Source: Sulfurivermis fontis (GTDB taxonomy: Bacteria; Pseudomonadota; Gammaproteobacteria; Thiohalomonadales; Thiohalomonadaceae). Taken from it: DNA of 64,000 nt. Below the pieces are notes generated by a model. It searched no databases. It was not told where the DNA came from and saw only the letters and a list, made by a program, of their open reading frames with translations. The stretch's first letter is position 1. Every line of letters begins with the position of its first letter. The stretch lies in assembly GCF_004001245.1 (NCBI RefSeq), contig NZ_AP018724.1, positions 1,480,501 through 1,544,500 of the forward strand, given 5' to 3'. Shown in pieces: positions 1 to 7,335 of the stretch. The position numbers and the translations under genes are program-made.

Positions 1-679
1 GGCGGATGATGCCATCGGGGTCCGGTTCCAGACTGAAGAAACCGCCATGACGTGCCGCCTGCTGCAGCACATCGATGTTGCCGGTGTAACTGGCCGCAGT
101 CGACATGGCCAGGCGCGCCACAATCTCGTGCGGCATGATGTTGAGTGGTTGAGGCAGTGTGCCGACGGCCTCCTCGCCGCGATTGTGGAAGATATAACCG
201 AGTACCACCTCCCGGTCGGCCAGTTTCTCGGCGAAGGCAAGATTGTTGTCGAACAGCGGCAGGTAATCGCGCAACCCGCGCACCAGGGCATCGCCCTGTC
301 CCCGCACCTCACCCAGGCGCTGCAGGACCACCTCGCCGCTGTTGCGTTCCGGTTCGGCGAAGATGATGTCGAAGCCAACCACCGCCACACCCTGTGCATA
401 CAAGTTGTCGAGCAGTTGTCCCAGCTTGCTGCGTGGCCAGGGCCACTGCCCTTCCTGCTGCAGGCTTTTCTCGTCGATATCGACGATGACGATGCGCGGA
501 TCGACATGGCGTCCGGGCAGCATGGCGCGCAGGCGCAGGTCGTAAACCAGGGAGTCGAGCCGCTGCATGGTCTGTTGCATCAGCGGCATATCGCTGAACT
601 GCAGCCACAGCATGAGAAAAACCAGCAGCAGCCCGGTGACCGTGGGATAGAGTTTCTTGCGGAAGCCGCCCCGGGCCAT
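1..679 (-). CDS. CHASE2-domain membrane sensor protein, N-terminal part (cut by window edge)
   Basis: This is an open frame of 226 codons that leaves the window at position 1, so the C-terminus is missing. It starts at ATG 679 and is followed 6 bp away by tatD. Residues about 8-24 form one hydrophobic helix (VTGLLLVFLMLWLQF). After it comes an extracytoplasmic segment with CHASE2 hallmarks: a YDLRLR motif, IVIVDIDEKSLQQEGQWPWPR, then GVAVVGFDIIFAEPER. CHASE2 domains sit in front of adenylate/guanylate cyclase, kinase or GGDEF outputs. The output domain lies outside the window, so its activity cannot be stated. The CHASE2 call is confident; the class of enzyme is open. Confidence 0.85.
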   Translation of the reverse strand, partial: MARGGFRKKLYPTVTGLLLVFLMLWLQFSDMPLMQQTMQRLDSLVYDLRLRAMLPGRHVDPRIVIVDIDEKSLQQEGQWPWPRSKLGQLLDNLYAQGVAVVGFDIIFAEPERNSGEVVLQRLGEVRGQGDALVRGLRDYLPLFDNNLAFAEKLADREVVLGYIFHNRGEEAVGTLPQPLNIMPHEIVARLAMSTAASYTGNIDVLQQAARHGGFFSLEPDPDGIIR

Positions 680-685
680 GTTGCG

Positions 686-1468
686 TCAGGCCAGCCGGAA
701 CAGGCGCCGGAAATTGGCGCTGGTCAGTTCGGCAATCTCATCCAGCGTGGTGCCACGCACGCTGGCGAGCCGTTCGGCGACATGGCGCACATAGGCCGGA
801 TAATTGGGCTTGCCGCGATGCGGCATCGGTGCCAGATAGGGCGCATCCGTCTCCACCAGCAGGCGGTCGGACGGAACGCGTGCCGCCACCTCGCGCACCT
901 GCACCGCATTGTTGAAGGTGATGATGCCAGAGAAAGAGATGTAAAAGCCCAGCTCCAGGGCCTGTTGTGCAGTACGCCAGTCGTCGACGAAGCAATGCAT
1001 GATGCCGCCCACCATATCCGCTCCCTCTTCCCGCAACAGACGTATGGTGTCGTCCTGGGCATCGCGGCTATGGACGATGAGCGGTTTCCCTACGGCACGG
1101 GCCGCCTGAATATGGCGGCGGAAACGGTCGTGCTGCCAGGTCAGGTCACCCTCGCTGCGGAAATAGTCGAGGCCGGTTTCACCGATACCGAGCACCTTGG
1201 GCTGCTTGGCCGCGGCCACCAACTCCTCGATGGTAGGCTCATGCCCCTCGTGATCGTTGGGATGCACGCCAACTGTGGCATAGACATGTTCGTGCTGTTG
1301 GGCCAGCGCCAGCACGGCGGGAAAGTTTTCCCAATTGATACACACGCACAGCACGTCGCTGACGCCCTGCACCGCTGCCTGCTCCAGCACATCGTTGATA
1401 CCGTCGGCATAGGGCGCGAGATCGAGGCGATCGAGATGGCAATGGGAGTCGATGAGCCGCGTGGACAT
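686..1468 (-). CDS. TatD-family metal-dependent deoxyribonuclease
   Basis: A 260-aa hydrolase of the TatD/YcfH family, cytoplasmic TIM-barrel metallo-enzymes. The metal-binding start DSHCHLDR is at residues 7-14. Further family motifs are GIGETGLDYF, KPLIVHSRDA, GIMHCF and LLVETDAPYLAP. I start it at ATG 1468, immediately before the conserved histidine motif, rather than at the in-frame upstream codon at 1516, which would add 16 unconserved residues. It belongs to the usual gammaproteobacterial tmk-holB-pilZ-tatD gene string. The family has several paralogues with overlapping DNase roles, so I give no specific symbol (ycfH type by context). Confidence 0.93.
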   Translation of the reverse strand: MSTRLIDSHCHLDRLDLAPYADGINDVLEQAAVQGVSDVLCVCINWENFPAVLALAQQHEHVYATVGVHPNDHEGHEPTIEELVAAAKQPKVLGIGETGLDYFRSEGDLTWQHDRFRRHIQAARAVGKPLIVHSRDAQDDTIRLLREEGADMVGGIMHCFVDDWRTAQQALELGFYISFSGIITFNNAVQVREVAARVPSDRLLVETDAPYLAPMPHRGKPNYPAYVRHVAERLASVRGTTLDEIAELTSANFRRLFRLA

Positions 1469-1519
1469 GAAGACGTTATCGTGCTTGTAAACGTACCCCG
1501 CTGTGGCGGGGCACATCGC

Positions 1520-1879
1520 TTACATGGTGTGGGTCTGGCGATCGGATTTGAGGGCGCCGGCCAGATAGGTTTCGATTTTGTTGCGCACGTTGCCGCCGTC
1601 CTGTTCGCTGAATTGAACGCCGATGCCGGCGGCGCGGTTGCCCTGTGCACCCTTGGGGGTGATCCAGACGATCTTGCCGGCGACCGGCAGCTTTTCCTTT
1701 TCTTCCATCAAGGTAAGCAACATGAAAACCTCATCCCCCAGCGCATAATCCTTATTGGTGGGGATGAATAGGCCGCCGTTCTTGACGAACGGCATGTAGG
1801 CGGCGTACAGAGCGCTCTTGTCCTTGATGGTCAGAGACAATATGCCCTGCTTGGCTATCGGGGGTGCCTTCTGCTCCAT
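1520..1879 (-). CDS. pilZ: PilZ-domain protein, type IV pilus assembly
   Basis: A 119-aa single-domain PilZ protein between holB and tatD, the classical position of PilZ itself. In the family this protein supports type IV pilus biogenesis, working with PilB and FimX-like proteins. It resembles c-di-GMP-binding PilZ domains, but the canonical member lacks the RxxxR ligand motif. I see no RxxxR here either (start MEQKAPPIAKQGILSLTIKD). The conserved NRAAGIGVQF segment is present near residue 80. I chose ATG 1879; a longer in-frame reading to 1972 would overlap holB and is implausible. The stop-to-start gap to holB is 7 bp. Confidence 0.9.
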   Translation of the reverse strand: MEQKAPPIAKQGILSLTIKDKSALYAAYMPFVKNGGLFIPTNKDYALGDEVFMLLTLMEEKEKLPVAGKIVWITPKGAQGNRAAGIGVQFSEQDGGNVRNKIETYLAGALKSDRQTHTM

Positions 1880-1886
1880 GGTGACC

Positions 1887-2891
1887 TTATCTCGTTGGTG
1901 CGGCGCGCTGCGCCACCGTTGCGCCCATGCCGCTCCAGCCGAGCAGCATTTCCTCCAGCAGCAACTGCACATTGGGATGGCCGCGCGCCAGACGCATGGC
2001 CTCCAGCAGTTGTCCCTGCCGTTGCAGCAACTGGGCTAAGTCTACCTGCTCGCACAAGGCTTGCAAACGCCGGCGTAAATCCGGGTTGTCCAACCGCACC
2101 GTCGCGGCCCCGGCCTTGAGGCGGGCCATATCCACATGCCAGCCGTGCAGCGTGGCGAGTGTTTCCTGTAGGGGCAGCTCCAGCCACTGCGCCGCCAGGG
2201 CGATGGGTTCCTGTTGGCCGCCAATCAGTGCCTCGAACTCGCCGAACAGGCGCGCGCGCTGCTCCATGCCGCCGGACGCCGCCAGGGCCACGGCCCGCAG
2301 CGGGGCACCACCGCAAATGGCCAAGGCCAGCTCGGCTTGGGCCGCATCGCCCATCTGTCCGATCAGCCAACCGCGGGTTGCCGCATCATTCTGAGCGGCA
2401 AACGACAACTGCTGGCAGCGACTGCGGATGGTGGGCAGCAGCGCCGCGGGCCGTGCCGTAACCAGCAACAGCAGTGCATCGCGCCCGGGCTCTTCCAACG
2501 TTTTCAGCAGGGCATTGGCCGCATTGAGATTCATGCGGTCCGCCGGCTCGATGATCACCACCCGGGCCCGGCCGTACTGTGGCGTCAGCGCCTGCCAGCC
2601 CAGCAGGTCACGGATCTGGCCGATGGTGATCTCCTTGCCCTCCTCCGGCCGCACCGCCTGGAAATCGGGGTGGGTTCCCGCGGTAAAGAGCTGGCAGCCG
2701 CGACACCGGCCGCAGGGCAGCCCCTGCTCTGGGCTGTCACATAGCAGGGAACGCGCCAGCAGGTGGGCGAAATCCAGCTTGCCGAGACCGGCCGCACCGC
2801 TCAACAGCAGGGCATGGGGCAGGCGGCCGGCGGCGATACGCTGCTGCAGCGCCTGCCACGTCGTCTCCTGCCAGGGGTAAGGGTGCTGCAT
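1887..2891 (-). CDS. holB: DNA polymerase III subunit delta prime
   Basis: A 334-aa clamp-loader subunit. The N-terminal AAA+ domain has a P-loop-like SGAAGLGK at residues 31-38. A zinc module follows, with Cys51, Cys60, Cys63 and Cys66, as in HolB proteins. The ALLKTLEEPG motif and the sensor region LLPTIRSRCQQL mark the clamp-loader family. The length agrees with E. coli HolB (334 aa). It lies between tmk (3 bp upstream) and pilZ, as in most gammaproteobacteria. The C-terminal domain is less conserved but in frame. Confidence 0.96.
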   Translation of the reverse strand: MQHPYPWQETTWQALQQRIAAGRLPHALLLSGAAGLGKLDFAHLLARSLLCDSPEQGLPCGRCRGCQLFTAGTHPDFQAVRPEEGKEITIGQIRDLLGWQALTPQYGRARVVIIEPADRMNLNAANALLKTLEEPGRDALLLLVTARPAALLPTIRSRCQQLSFAAQNDAATRGWLIGQMGDAAQAELALAICGGAPLRAVALAASGGMEQRARLFGEFEALIGGQQEPIALAAQWLELPLQETLATLHGWHVDMARLKAGAATVRLDNPDLRRRLQALCEQVDLAQLLQRQGQLLEAMRLARGHPNVQLLLEEMLLGWSGMGATVAQRAAPTR

Positions 2892-2894
2892 GGT

Positions 2895-3527
<633 letters not shown>

Positions 3528-3575
3528 TTATTCCGGTATGACGAATCCGGTAATGCTACCACGACGACCACCCTC

Positions 3576-4145
3576 TCAGGCGGCGGGAGCCTCCTCCCAT
3601 TGTTTGAGTATGTCGTTCAGCCCCTTCTTCAAGTTCTTGATCGCCTCGGGCGCCTCGATATCGACGACCTGCTCGATGACCCACTTGTTTTCCGTCCCGC
3701 CCATCACGCCGTCGACGCACTGTCCCAGATAGCGCAGGGACTGGTAGCTGGGCTGGCCGTCGGCAAAACCGAACTCGGCGTAAGCCTCCATGCGTTCGTT
3801 GAGACGCGCAACCACCGCGGCACGGTGATCGCCGGGACCGGAAACGGTGGTCTTGTTGTCCACCAGCGTGCGCACCAGATGCTGGGCGAGTGCCCCCATC
3901 AGCTGCTGGCGCTGTTCATCGGGCAGACGCTCGTAGCACAGGCGATCGGCCAGTTGCAGCAGAAATACGACGAACTCGCCCACCACATCCAGCAACTGTG
4001 CCTGGGAGGAGAAGTTGAAACCGGCGTTGTACATCTTGTCGGCGCGCTCCTGTGCCGCACGCCAGGTGATGAAACCGAGCACCGAGGCCAATTCTTCCAG
4101 CGACTTCGGCTTGTCTTTCTTGTGCCATTTGCTCTTGATACGCAC
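3576..4145 (-). CDS. Conserved-looking hypothetical protein, 189 aa
   Basis: I do not recognise this family. The protein is soluble and mostly helical, with no signal peptide. It begins with a very basic stretch (MRIKSKWHKKDKPKSLEE) and ends with NLKKGLNDILKQWEEAPAA. It starts at GTG 4145, with GAGG 8 nt upstream on the minus strand. It is divergent from the gene at 4254, with a perfect palindrome at 4205-4223 between them, so the two may be co-regulated. It sits 51 bp upstream of tmk and may be transcribed with it. Codon use and GC resemble its neighbours, so I have no reason to think it is not a real gene. Confidence 0.8.
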   Translation of the reverse strand: MRIKSKWHKKDKPKSLEELASVLGFITWRAAQERADKMYNAGFNFSSQAQLLDVVGEFVVFLLQLADRLCYERLPDEQRQQLMGALAQHLVRTLVDNKTTVSGPGDHRAAVVARLNERMEAYAEFGFADGQPSYQSLRYLGQCVDGVMGGTENKWVIEQVVDIEAPEAIKNLKKGLNDILKQWEEAPAA

Positions 4146-4204
4146 GTTGGATCCTCGTTATTCATGGTTGGCAGACCAGGAAAGCCGTGCTAGCTTTGTC
4201 ATAA

Positions 4205-4223
4205 GTTGAGTATTCTACTCAAC
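4205..4223. promoter_or_regulatory. Perfect palindrome in a divergent promoter, candidate operator
   Basis: GTTGAGTATTCTACTCAAC: two 8-bp arms (4205-4212 and 4216-4223) separated by TTC. It lies in the ~110 bp between the divergent genes at 4145 and 4254. The AT-flanked form with TTGA/TCAA cores is loosely reminiscent of Rrf2-family (IscR/NsrR-type) sites, but arm spacing differs and I cannot assign a regulator. No U-tract follows, so it is unlikely to be a terminator. Confidence 0.55.
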
Positions 4224-4253
4224 ATGAGTCACCAAACCAATCGCAGGCCAGCC

Positions 4254-5297
4254 ATGCGCACCGATCTTCACACCCTCACCGCCCAGGTGCAACACAACTG
4301 CCACATCTCGGACGCCCGTCATGCCCGCAACTATTCCCTGTGCATCTACCTGCTCAAGATGCGCGAATATTTCCGCTGGGAAATGGGCTTCGGCTACGAC
4401 GAGCGCCTGCCGGAGAAGCAACTCGGTGACTGGCTGGTGGATCGTGAGCGGTTCTGGGGCGAGTTGGAGGAGCAGGACTACCGCCCTATCGAGGTGAGCG
4501 CACAGACTTACGCCCCGTTCGAGCCGGAAATCATCAATGATCAGTTGCTGCCCAGCGGACTGGTGTACAGCGGCGGTTATGGTGGTCTGTCCAAACCGCA
4601 TTTTTTCCTTGCCGAACTGCACGCAGTGGAACAGCGCCACGGTCGGCGCATCCTGATCACCGGACGGGAACATGCCCGCGATCTTACCGCCCCACCGGCG
4701 ATGACCCTGCAAGGCGAGGTGTATGTGCGGCGCGAATCCCTGCGGCGCATGCTGTGGGAAAAGATCGAGGAATGGCGCTGGCGCCGTCAGGAAAACGCCA
4801 TGGCGCGCGCCATCGCCTTCTACCCGGTGGAGACCGCACTGGAAAGTGCGCTGGATGCGATGACCGCCACGGAAACCGAGGCTGTGGTGCTGCACGAACT
4901 GGGCGAGGTGGAGGCCGGGCAACTGTTCGGCGCGGCCTGGGAGCAGATGCTGAGTGCCGTATGGCATACACGGGCGGAACTGGTGGCACGTGCCGTGCGC
5001 GACCATCTCGCCGACTGCCTGACGACGCTGCCGGCACTGCTGGAAGAGAAGCGTCTCCCCTCCCTCCATTTCTACATGGCCAATCTCAGCGGCATGCGCC
5101 AGGCGCTGTTTCCCGCCCTGAATGACGCTTATCGGGACTGGCTGGAGCGCGGCAGCCTGACTGCGCTGCACGATTGCGTCGGCCGCGGCCAGGAACACTG
5201 GCTGGCCGCAGGCCGGCGCCTGCTGCAGGCCTATGGCGGGGAAGATGATGCGGCGGCGGAACGTATCGATGCCGCGGCCGCGGGAATCGAGCTGTAG
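4254..5297 (+). CDS. Conserved protein, possibly Sfum_1244 family
   Basis: A 347-aa soluble, helix-rich protein with no obvious catalytic motif. The N-terminus (DARHARNYSLCIYLLKMREYF, residues about 19-39) and a Gly/Tyr-rich stretch (LVYSGGYGGLSKPHFFL) are distinctive. They recall a family annotated as 'Sfum_1244 family protein' in sulfur-metabolising bacteria; that identification is from memory and uncertain. In-frame upstream starts exist at ATG 4224 and TTG 4206. I prefer ATG 4254 because the earlier starts lie inside or directly against the palindrome at 4205-4223 and lack a ribosome binding site. It converges on the cysteine-free dsrC paralogue, with a terminator hairpin between them. 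Confidence 0.8.
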   Translation: MRTDLHTLTAQVQHNCHISDARHARNYSLCIYLLKMREYFRWEMGFGYDERLPEKQLGDWLVDRERFWGELEEQDYRPIEVSAQTYAPFEPEIINDQLLPSGLVYSGGYGGLSKPHFFLAELHAVEQRHGRRILITGREHARDLTAPPAMTLQGEVYVRRESLRRMLWEKIEEWRWRRQENAMARAIAFYPVETALESALDAMTATETEAVVLHELGEVEAGQLFGAAWEQMLSAVWHTRAELVARAVRDHLADCLTTLPALLEEKRLPSLHFYMANLSGMRQALFPALNDAYRDWLERGSLTALHDCVGRGQEHWLAAGRRLLQAYGGEDDAAAERIDAAAAGIEL

Positions 5298-5302
5298 AAA
5301 CG

Positions 5303-5328
5303 ACGACGCCCGCCGAAGCGGGCGTCGT
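5303..5328. terminator. Terminator hairpin between convergent genes
   Basis: Perfect 11-bp arms ACGACGCCCGC (5303-5313) and GCGGGCGTCGT (5318-5328) with a CGAA loop. It lies 6 bp after the stop of the gene ending at 5297 and 17 bp beyond the minus-strand stop at 5345. It has no long T-tract but is well placed to end transcription from both sides. Confidence 0.7.
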
Positions 5329-5344
5329 GCGGAGCACGGCAGGC

Positions 5345-5683
5345 TTAGTAACCGCCCTTGCGGCGGGTCTCCGGCAGACCGGCGATCTTGGTGGCCTGCT
5401 TGGAGGGCTGCATCGGGAACAGTTCGTACAGAGCCTTGGCATCGATCTTCTCGCCCCACTTTTCGGACATCGCCTTGACGATGTTGCGATCGTTGGGCTG
5501 GTTGCCGCCGTTGTTGAGGTATTCATCGCGCAGGTAGTTGATCACGTCCCAGGACTTTTCTGTCAGGGTGACCTTCTCGGCCTCAGCGATGACCTTGGCC
5601 ACGTCCTCGTTCCAGTCTTCCAGATTTTCCAGGTAGCCGTTGGCGGTGGCCGCGATGGTCTTGCCGTTTACTTCGTAGGACAT
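5345..5683 (-). CDS. DsrC/TusE-family protein lacking all cysteines (RspA-like)
   Basis: A 112-aa protein with the complete DsrC fold signature: N-terminal VNGKTI...GYLENLEDWNEDVA, central LRDEYLNNGGNQPNDRN and the C-terminal YELFPMQPSKQATKIAGLP block. True DsrC carries sulfur on two C-terminal cysteines. Here Thr98 replaces the first, and the last residues ETRRKGGY replace the tail that carries the second. There is no Cys anywhere in the protein. It therefore cannot act as a sulfur or trisulfide carrier. Such homologues have been called RspA (regulatory sulfur-related proteins). It is the last gene of the unit 7335-5345, 45 bp after the Cas6-like gene and about 2.2 kb from dsrA. The catalytic dsrC (11468) is separate and intact. 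Confidence 0.93.
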   Translation of the reverse strand: MSYEVNGKTIAATANGYLENLEDWNEDVAKVIAEAEKVTLTEKSWDVINYLRDEYLNNGGNQPNDRNIVKAMSEKWGEKIDAKALYELFPMQPSKQATKIAGLPETRRKGGY

Positions 5684-5728
5684 GCTGCTCTCTCCTTCAA
5701 GTTATTTCTAGGTTTAAATCGCAACTTA

Positions 5729-6406
5729 TTATTCGGAATTGACTTTATTGATTGATTTATGCTCGATGAACAGGCCGCAACCCAGCGTGCGCAAGGGGCC
5801 GAGACCGCGCTCCTGCAAGGTCACGGCATCGGCTGGCGGCAACTCGGCCACCATCAGGCTGCGCACATAGATCGGACCATCCGGTGTATGAAAATGGTGT
5901 TGCCTGCCGGCCAGCACCTTCTTGAAGTGCAGGCCCATGGCGCGCATCTGCTGCACCGCCCCGGCAATAAACTGTTCTTCCTCCTGGCCCTCGGGCACAA
6001 CGATATATCGGGCATACATGGTGGCGGCCGGACTGAGTGGAACAATCTTCGCCTCCCCTACGACCAGGCTATGCCCATCAACATCGAGGGTCTGGCCACA
6101 CAGGGCGCGTGCATTTTCCACTCTATCGCGGGCCAGACGCAAGACAAGACGCGTCCGCTTTGACAGATGCAATAATGCCAGGGCGTGGCTGGGGCGCTCC
6201 CAACCATTGCCTGAGTCGGCCACGTGCACCAGATGCAGGCCATCGGACGGGTCATCACCGAACCACGGCAAGGCACGGCGGATGGCAGTGGAAAGGGCGT
6301 AGGCGTGATCCACCGGCAGGGTACGGCAGTCGATGCGGAATGACATATCGACCACGTTGTCCGGAACGGTGAAAAATTCCTTTTGTACGTCCTCTTGCCA
6401 GAACAT
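5729..6406 (-). CDS. Cas6/Cmx6-like protein without CRISPR context
   Basis: A 225-aa protein resembling type I-MYXAN Cas6/Cmx6. Matching elements are an N-terminal V(D)MSFRIDCRTLPVDHAYAL block (19-38) and an RPSHALALLHLSKRTRLVLRL strand region (71-91), followed by LDVDGHSLVVGEAKIVPL. A His/Arg-rich loop GRQHHFHTPDG (167-177) is followed by the glycine-rich C-terminal motif ERGLGPLRTLGCGLFIEHK (199-217), which is diagnostic of the family. Genuine Cas6 proteins cleave pre-crRNA. Here there is no other cas gene and I see no CRISPR array in 64 kb, so a different RNA-related role is likely. It starts at ATG 6406, only 5 bp after the stop of the 238-aa gene, so it is translationally coupled. It is followed by the cysteine-less DsrC paralogue. 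Confidence 0.75.
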   Translation of the reverse strand: MFWQEDVQKEFFTVPDNVVDMSFRIDCRTLPVDHAYALSTAIRRALPWFGDDPSDGLHLVHVADSGNGWERPSHALALLHLSKRTRLVLRLARDRVENARALCGQTLDVDGHSLVVGEAKIVPLSPAATMYARYIVVPEGQEEEQFIAGAVQQMRAMGLHFKKVLAGRQHHFHTPDGPIYVRSLMVAELPPADAVTLQERGLGPLRTLGCGLFIEHKSINKVNSE

Positions 6407-6411
6407 GGGAT

Positions 6412-7128
6412 TCAGTCCGCAGGCAACCGGCTGCGCAGCAGGTCACGATCGTACCACCAGGCATCGGGTACCAGCACGTCGAGCAGCTTGCCGAGGCGCG
6501 GCAGGAGCTTTGCCGGGTCATTCAATTCCAGGCGCTCCACCCAGAAATCGAAAATCTCCTTGTTGTCCACCACTTCACTGTGTTTCTTGGCCACCTCGGC
6601 CAACATGCCGGCGGTGAAGAACTTCAAGTCTTCGCGCTTCTTGCCCTCGGCGCGCAGTTCCACCAGATAGGCGGCAACCGCTGCCGGAATGGCGGCGGCA
6701 TCGGCCTTGGGCGGGGTCTCCTCCACCAGATGCTTGAGCATCAGCACCGAAAGTTCGGGATCGATGGGATAGGTCACTGCCAGCCAGACGCCATGGGCCA
6801 GGGCCTTGATGGCATCGTTCTTCTCGGATTGATAGACGATGTCACAGCCCTGTACCGCCTGCTCCCACAGCTCGGCCGCAAGGGCCTGGCGGAAGCTGTC
6901 GTGTCCCAGGTGCCAGGCATCCTCATTACGTTCGAGGTCGAGGAGGATATAGCCGATGTCATTGCGCAGGGTCAGGCGTTGCGCCAGCGGGGCATCGGCC
7001 GGCAGGGATGCCAGTTCTGCCTCCAACTGGGCCAGCCGCGCCTCCTCCGCCTGTTTCGGACGGATGGCGTCGGAGGCGCACTCGGCCTCGCCTTGTACAG
7101 ATTCGTTTTCCAGTTGCAGATATTTCAC
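6412..7128 (-). CDS. Hypothetical helical-repeat protein, 238 aa
   Basis: I do not recognise this protein. It is acidic, soluble and almost entirely helical. It begins with a coiled-coil-like segment (residues about 25-45, rich in Glu/Ala/Leu), followed by TPR-like helix pairs (LRNDIGYILLDLERNEDAWHLG, then LAHGVWLAVTYPIDPELSVLML). The C-terminal part, VPDAWWYDRDLL, is aromatic. There are no metal or catalytic motifs. Its position between a 59-aa gene and the Cas6-like gene, with 5-27 bp gaps, shows it is part of the same operon. A scaffold or partner-protein role is only inference. Confidence 0.85.
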   Translation of the reverse strand: MKYLQLENESVQGEAECASDAIRPKQAEEARLAQLEAELASLPADAPLAQRLTLRNDIGYILLDLERNEDAWHLGHDSFRQALAAELWEQAVQGCDIVYQSEKNDAIKALAHGVWLAVTYPIDPELSVLMLKHLVEETPPKADAAAIPAAVAAYLVELRAEGKKREDLKFFTAGMLAEVAKKHSEVVDNKEIFDFWVERLELNDPAKLLPRLGKLLDVLVPDAWWYDRDLLRSRLPAD

Positions 7129-7155
7129 GCGTCAATTCCGTGGTTGGGTCGGGCA

Positions 7156-7335
7156 TCAGGAAGTGAAGGCGGCCTCGAGCCGGTCTTCCCAGTTTTCCGG
7201 TGTATTTTCGTAGGTGGGTTTGACGTCGATGCGGAAGAACATCTCGCCCTTGGCCCGCTGCCTTACCACCTCGATCAGCTCCTCGAAGTCATCCAGTTGC
7301 GGGTTCTGGATCATGATTTCGCTTAAATACAGCAT
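7156..7335 (-). CDS. Small hypothetical protein, 59 aa, first gene of the Cas6-like/RspA operon
   Basis: A small acidic protein (MLYLSEIMIQNPQLDDFEEL at the start; VRQRAKGEMFFRIDVKPTYE in the middle). I prefer ATG 7335 because GAGG lies 6-9 nt upstream on the minus strand. The alternative GTG 7362 has no ribosome binding site. The family is unknown to me. It is the promoter-proximal gene of the unit that faces dsrA across the shared intergenic region, 27 bp before the 238-aa gene. Confidence 0.72.
   Translation of the reverse strand: MLYLSEIMIQNPQLDDFEELIEVVRQRAKGEMFFRIDVKPTYENTPENWEDRLEAAFTS

Noticed and set aside
47-1771. A 574-codon open frame on the plus strand
   Set aside because: It lies antisense to the CHASE2 gene, tatD and pilZ, which have clear motifs. 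It is a GC-rich shadow frame with no recognisable domain.
5729-6406. A CRISPR-Cas locus around the Cas6-like gene
   Set aside because: I looked for evenly spaced direct repeats and for cas1, cas2, cas3 or effector genes in the window and saw none, so the Cas6-like protein is reported without a CRISPR system.
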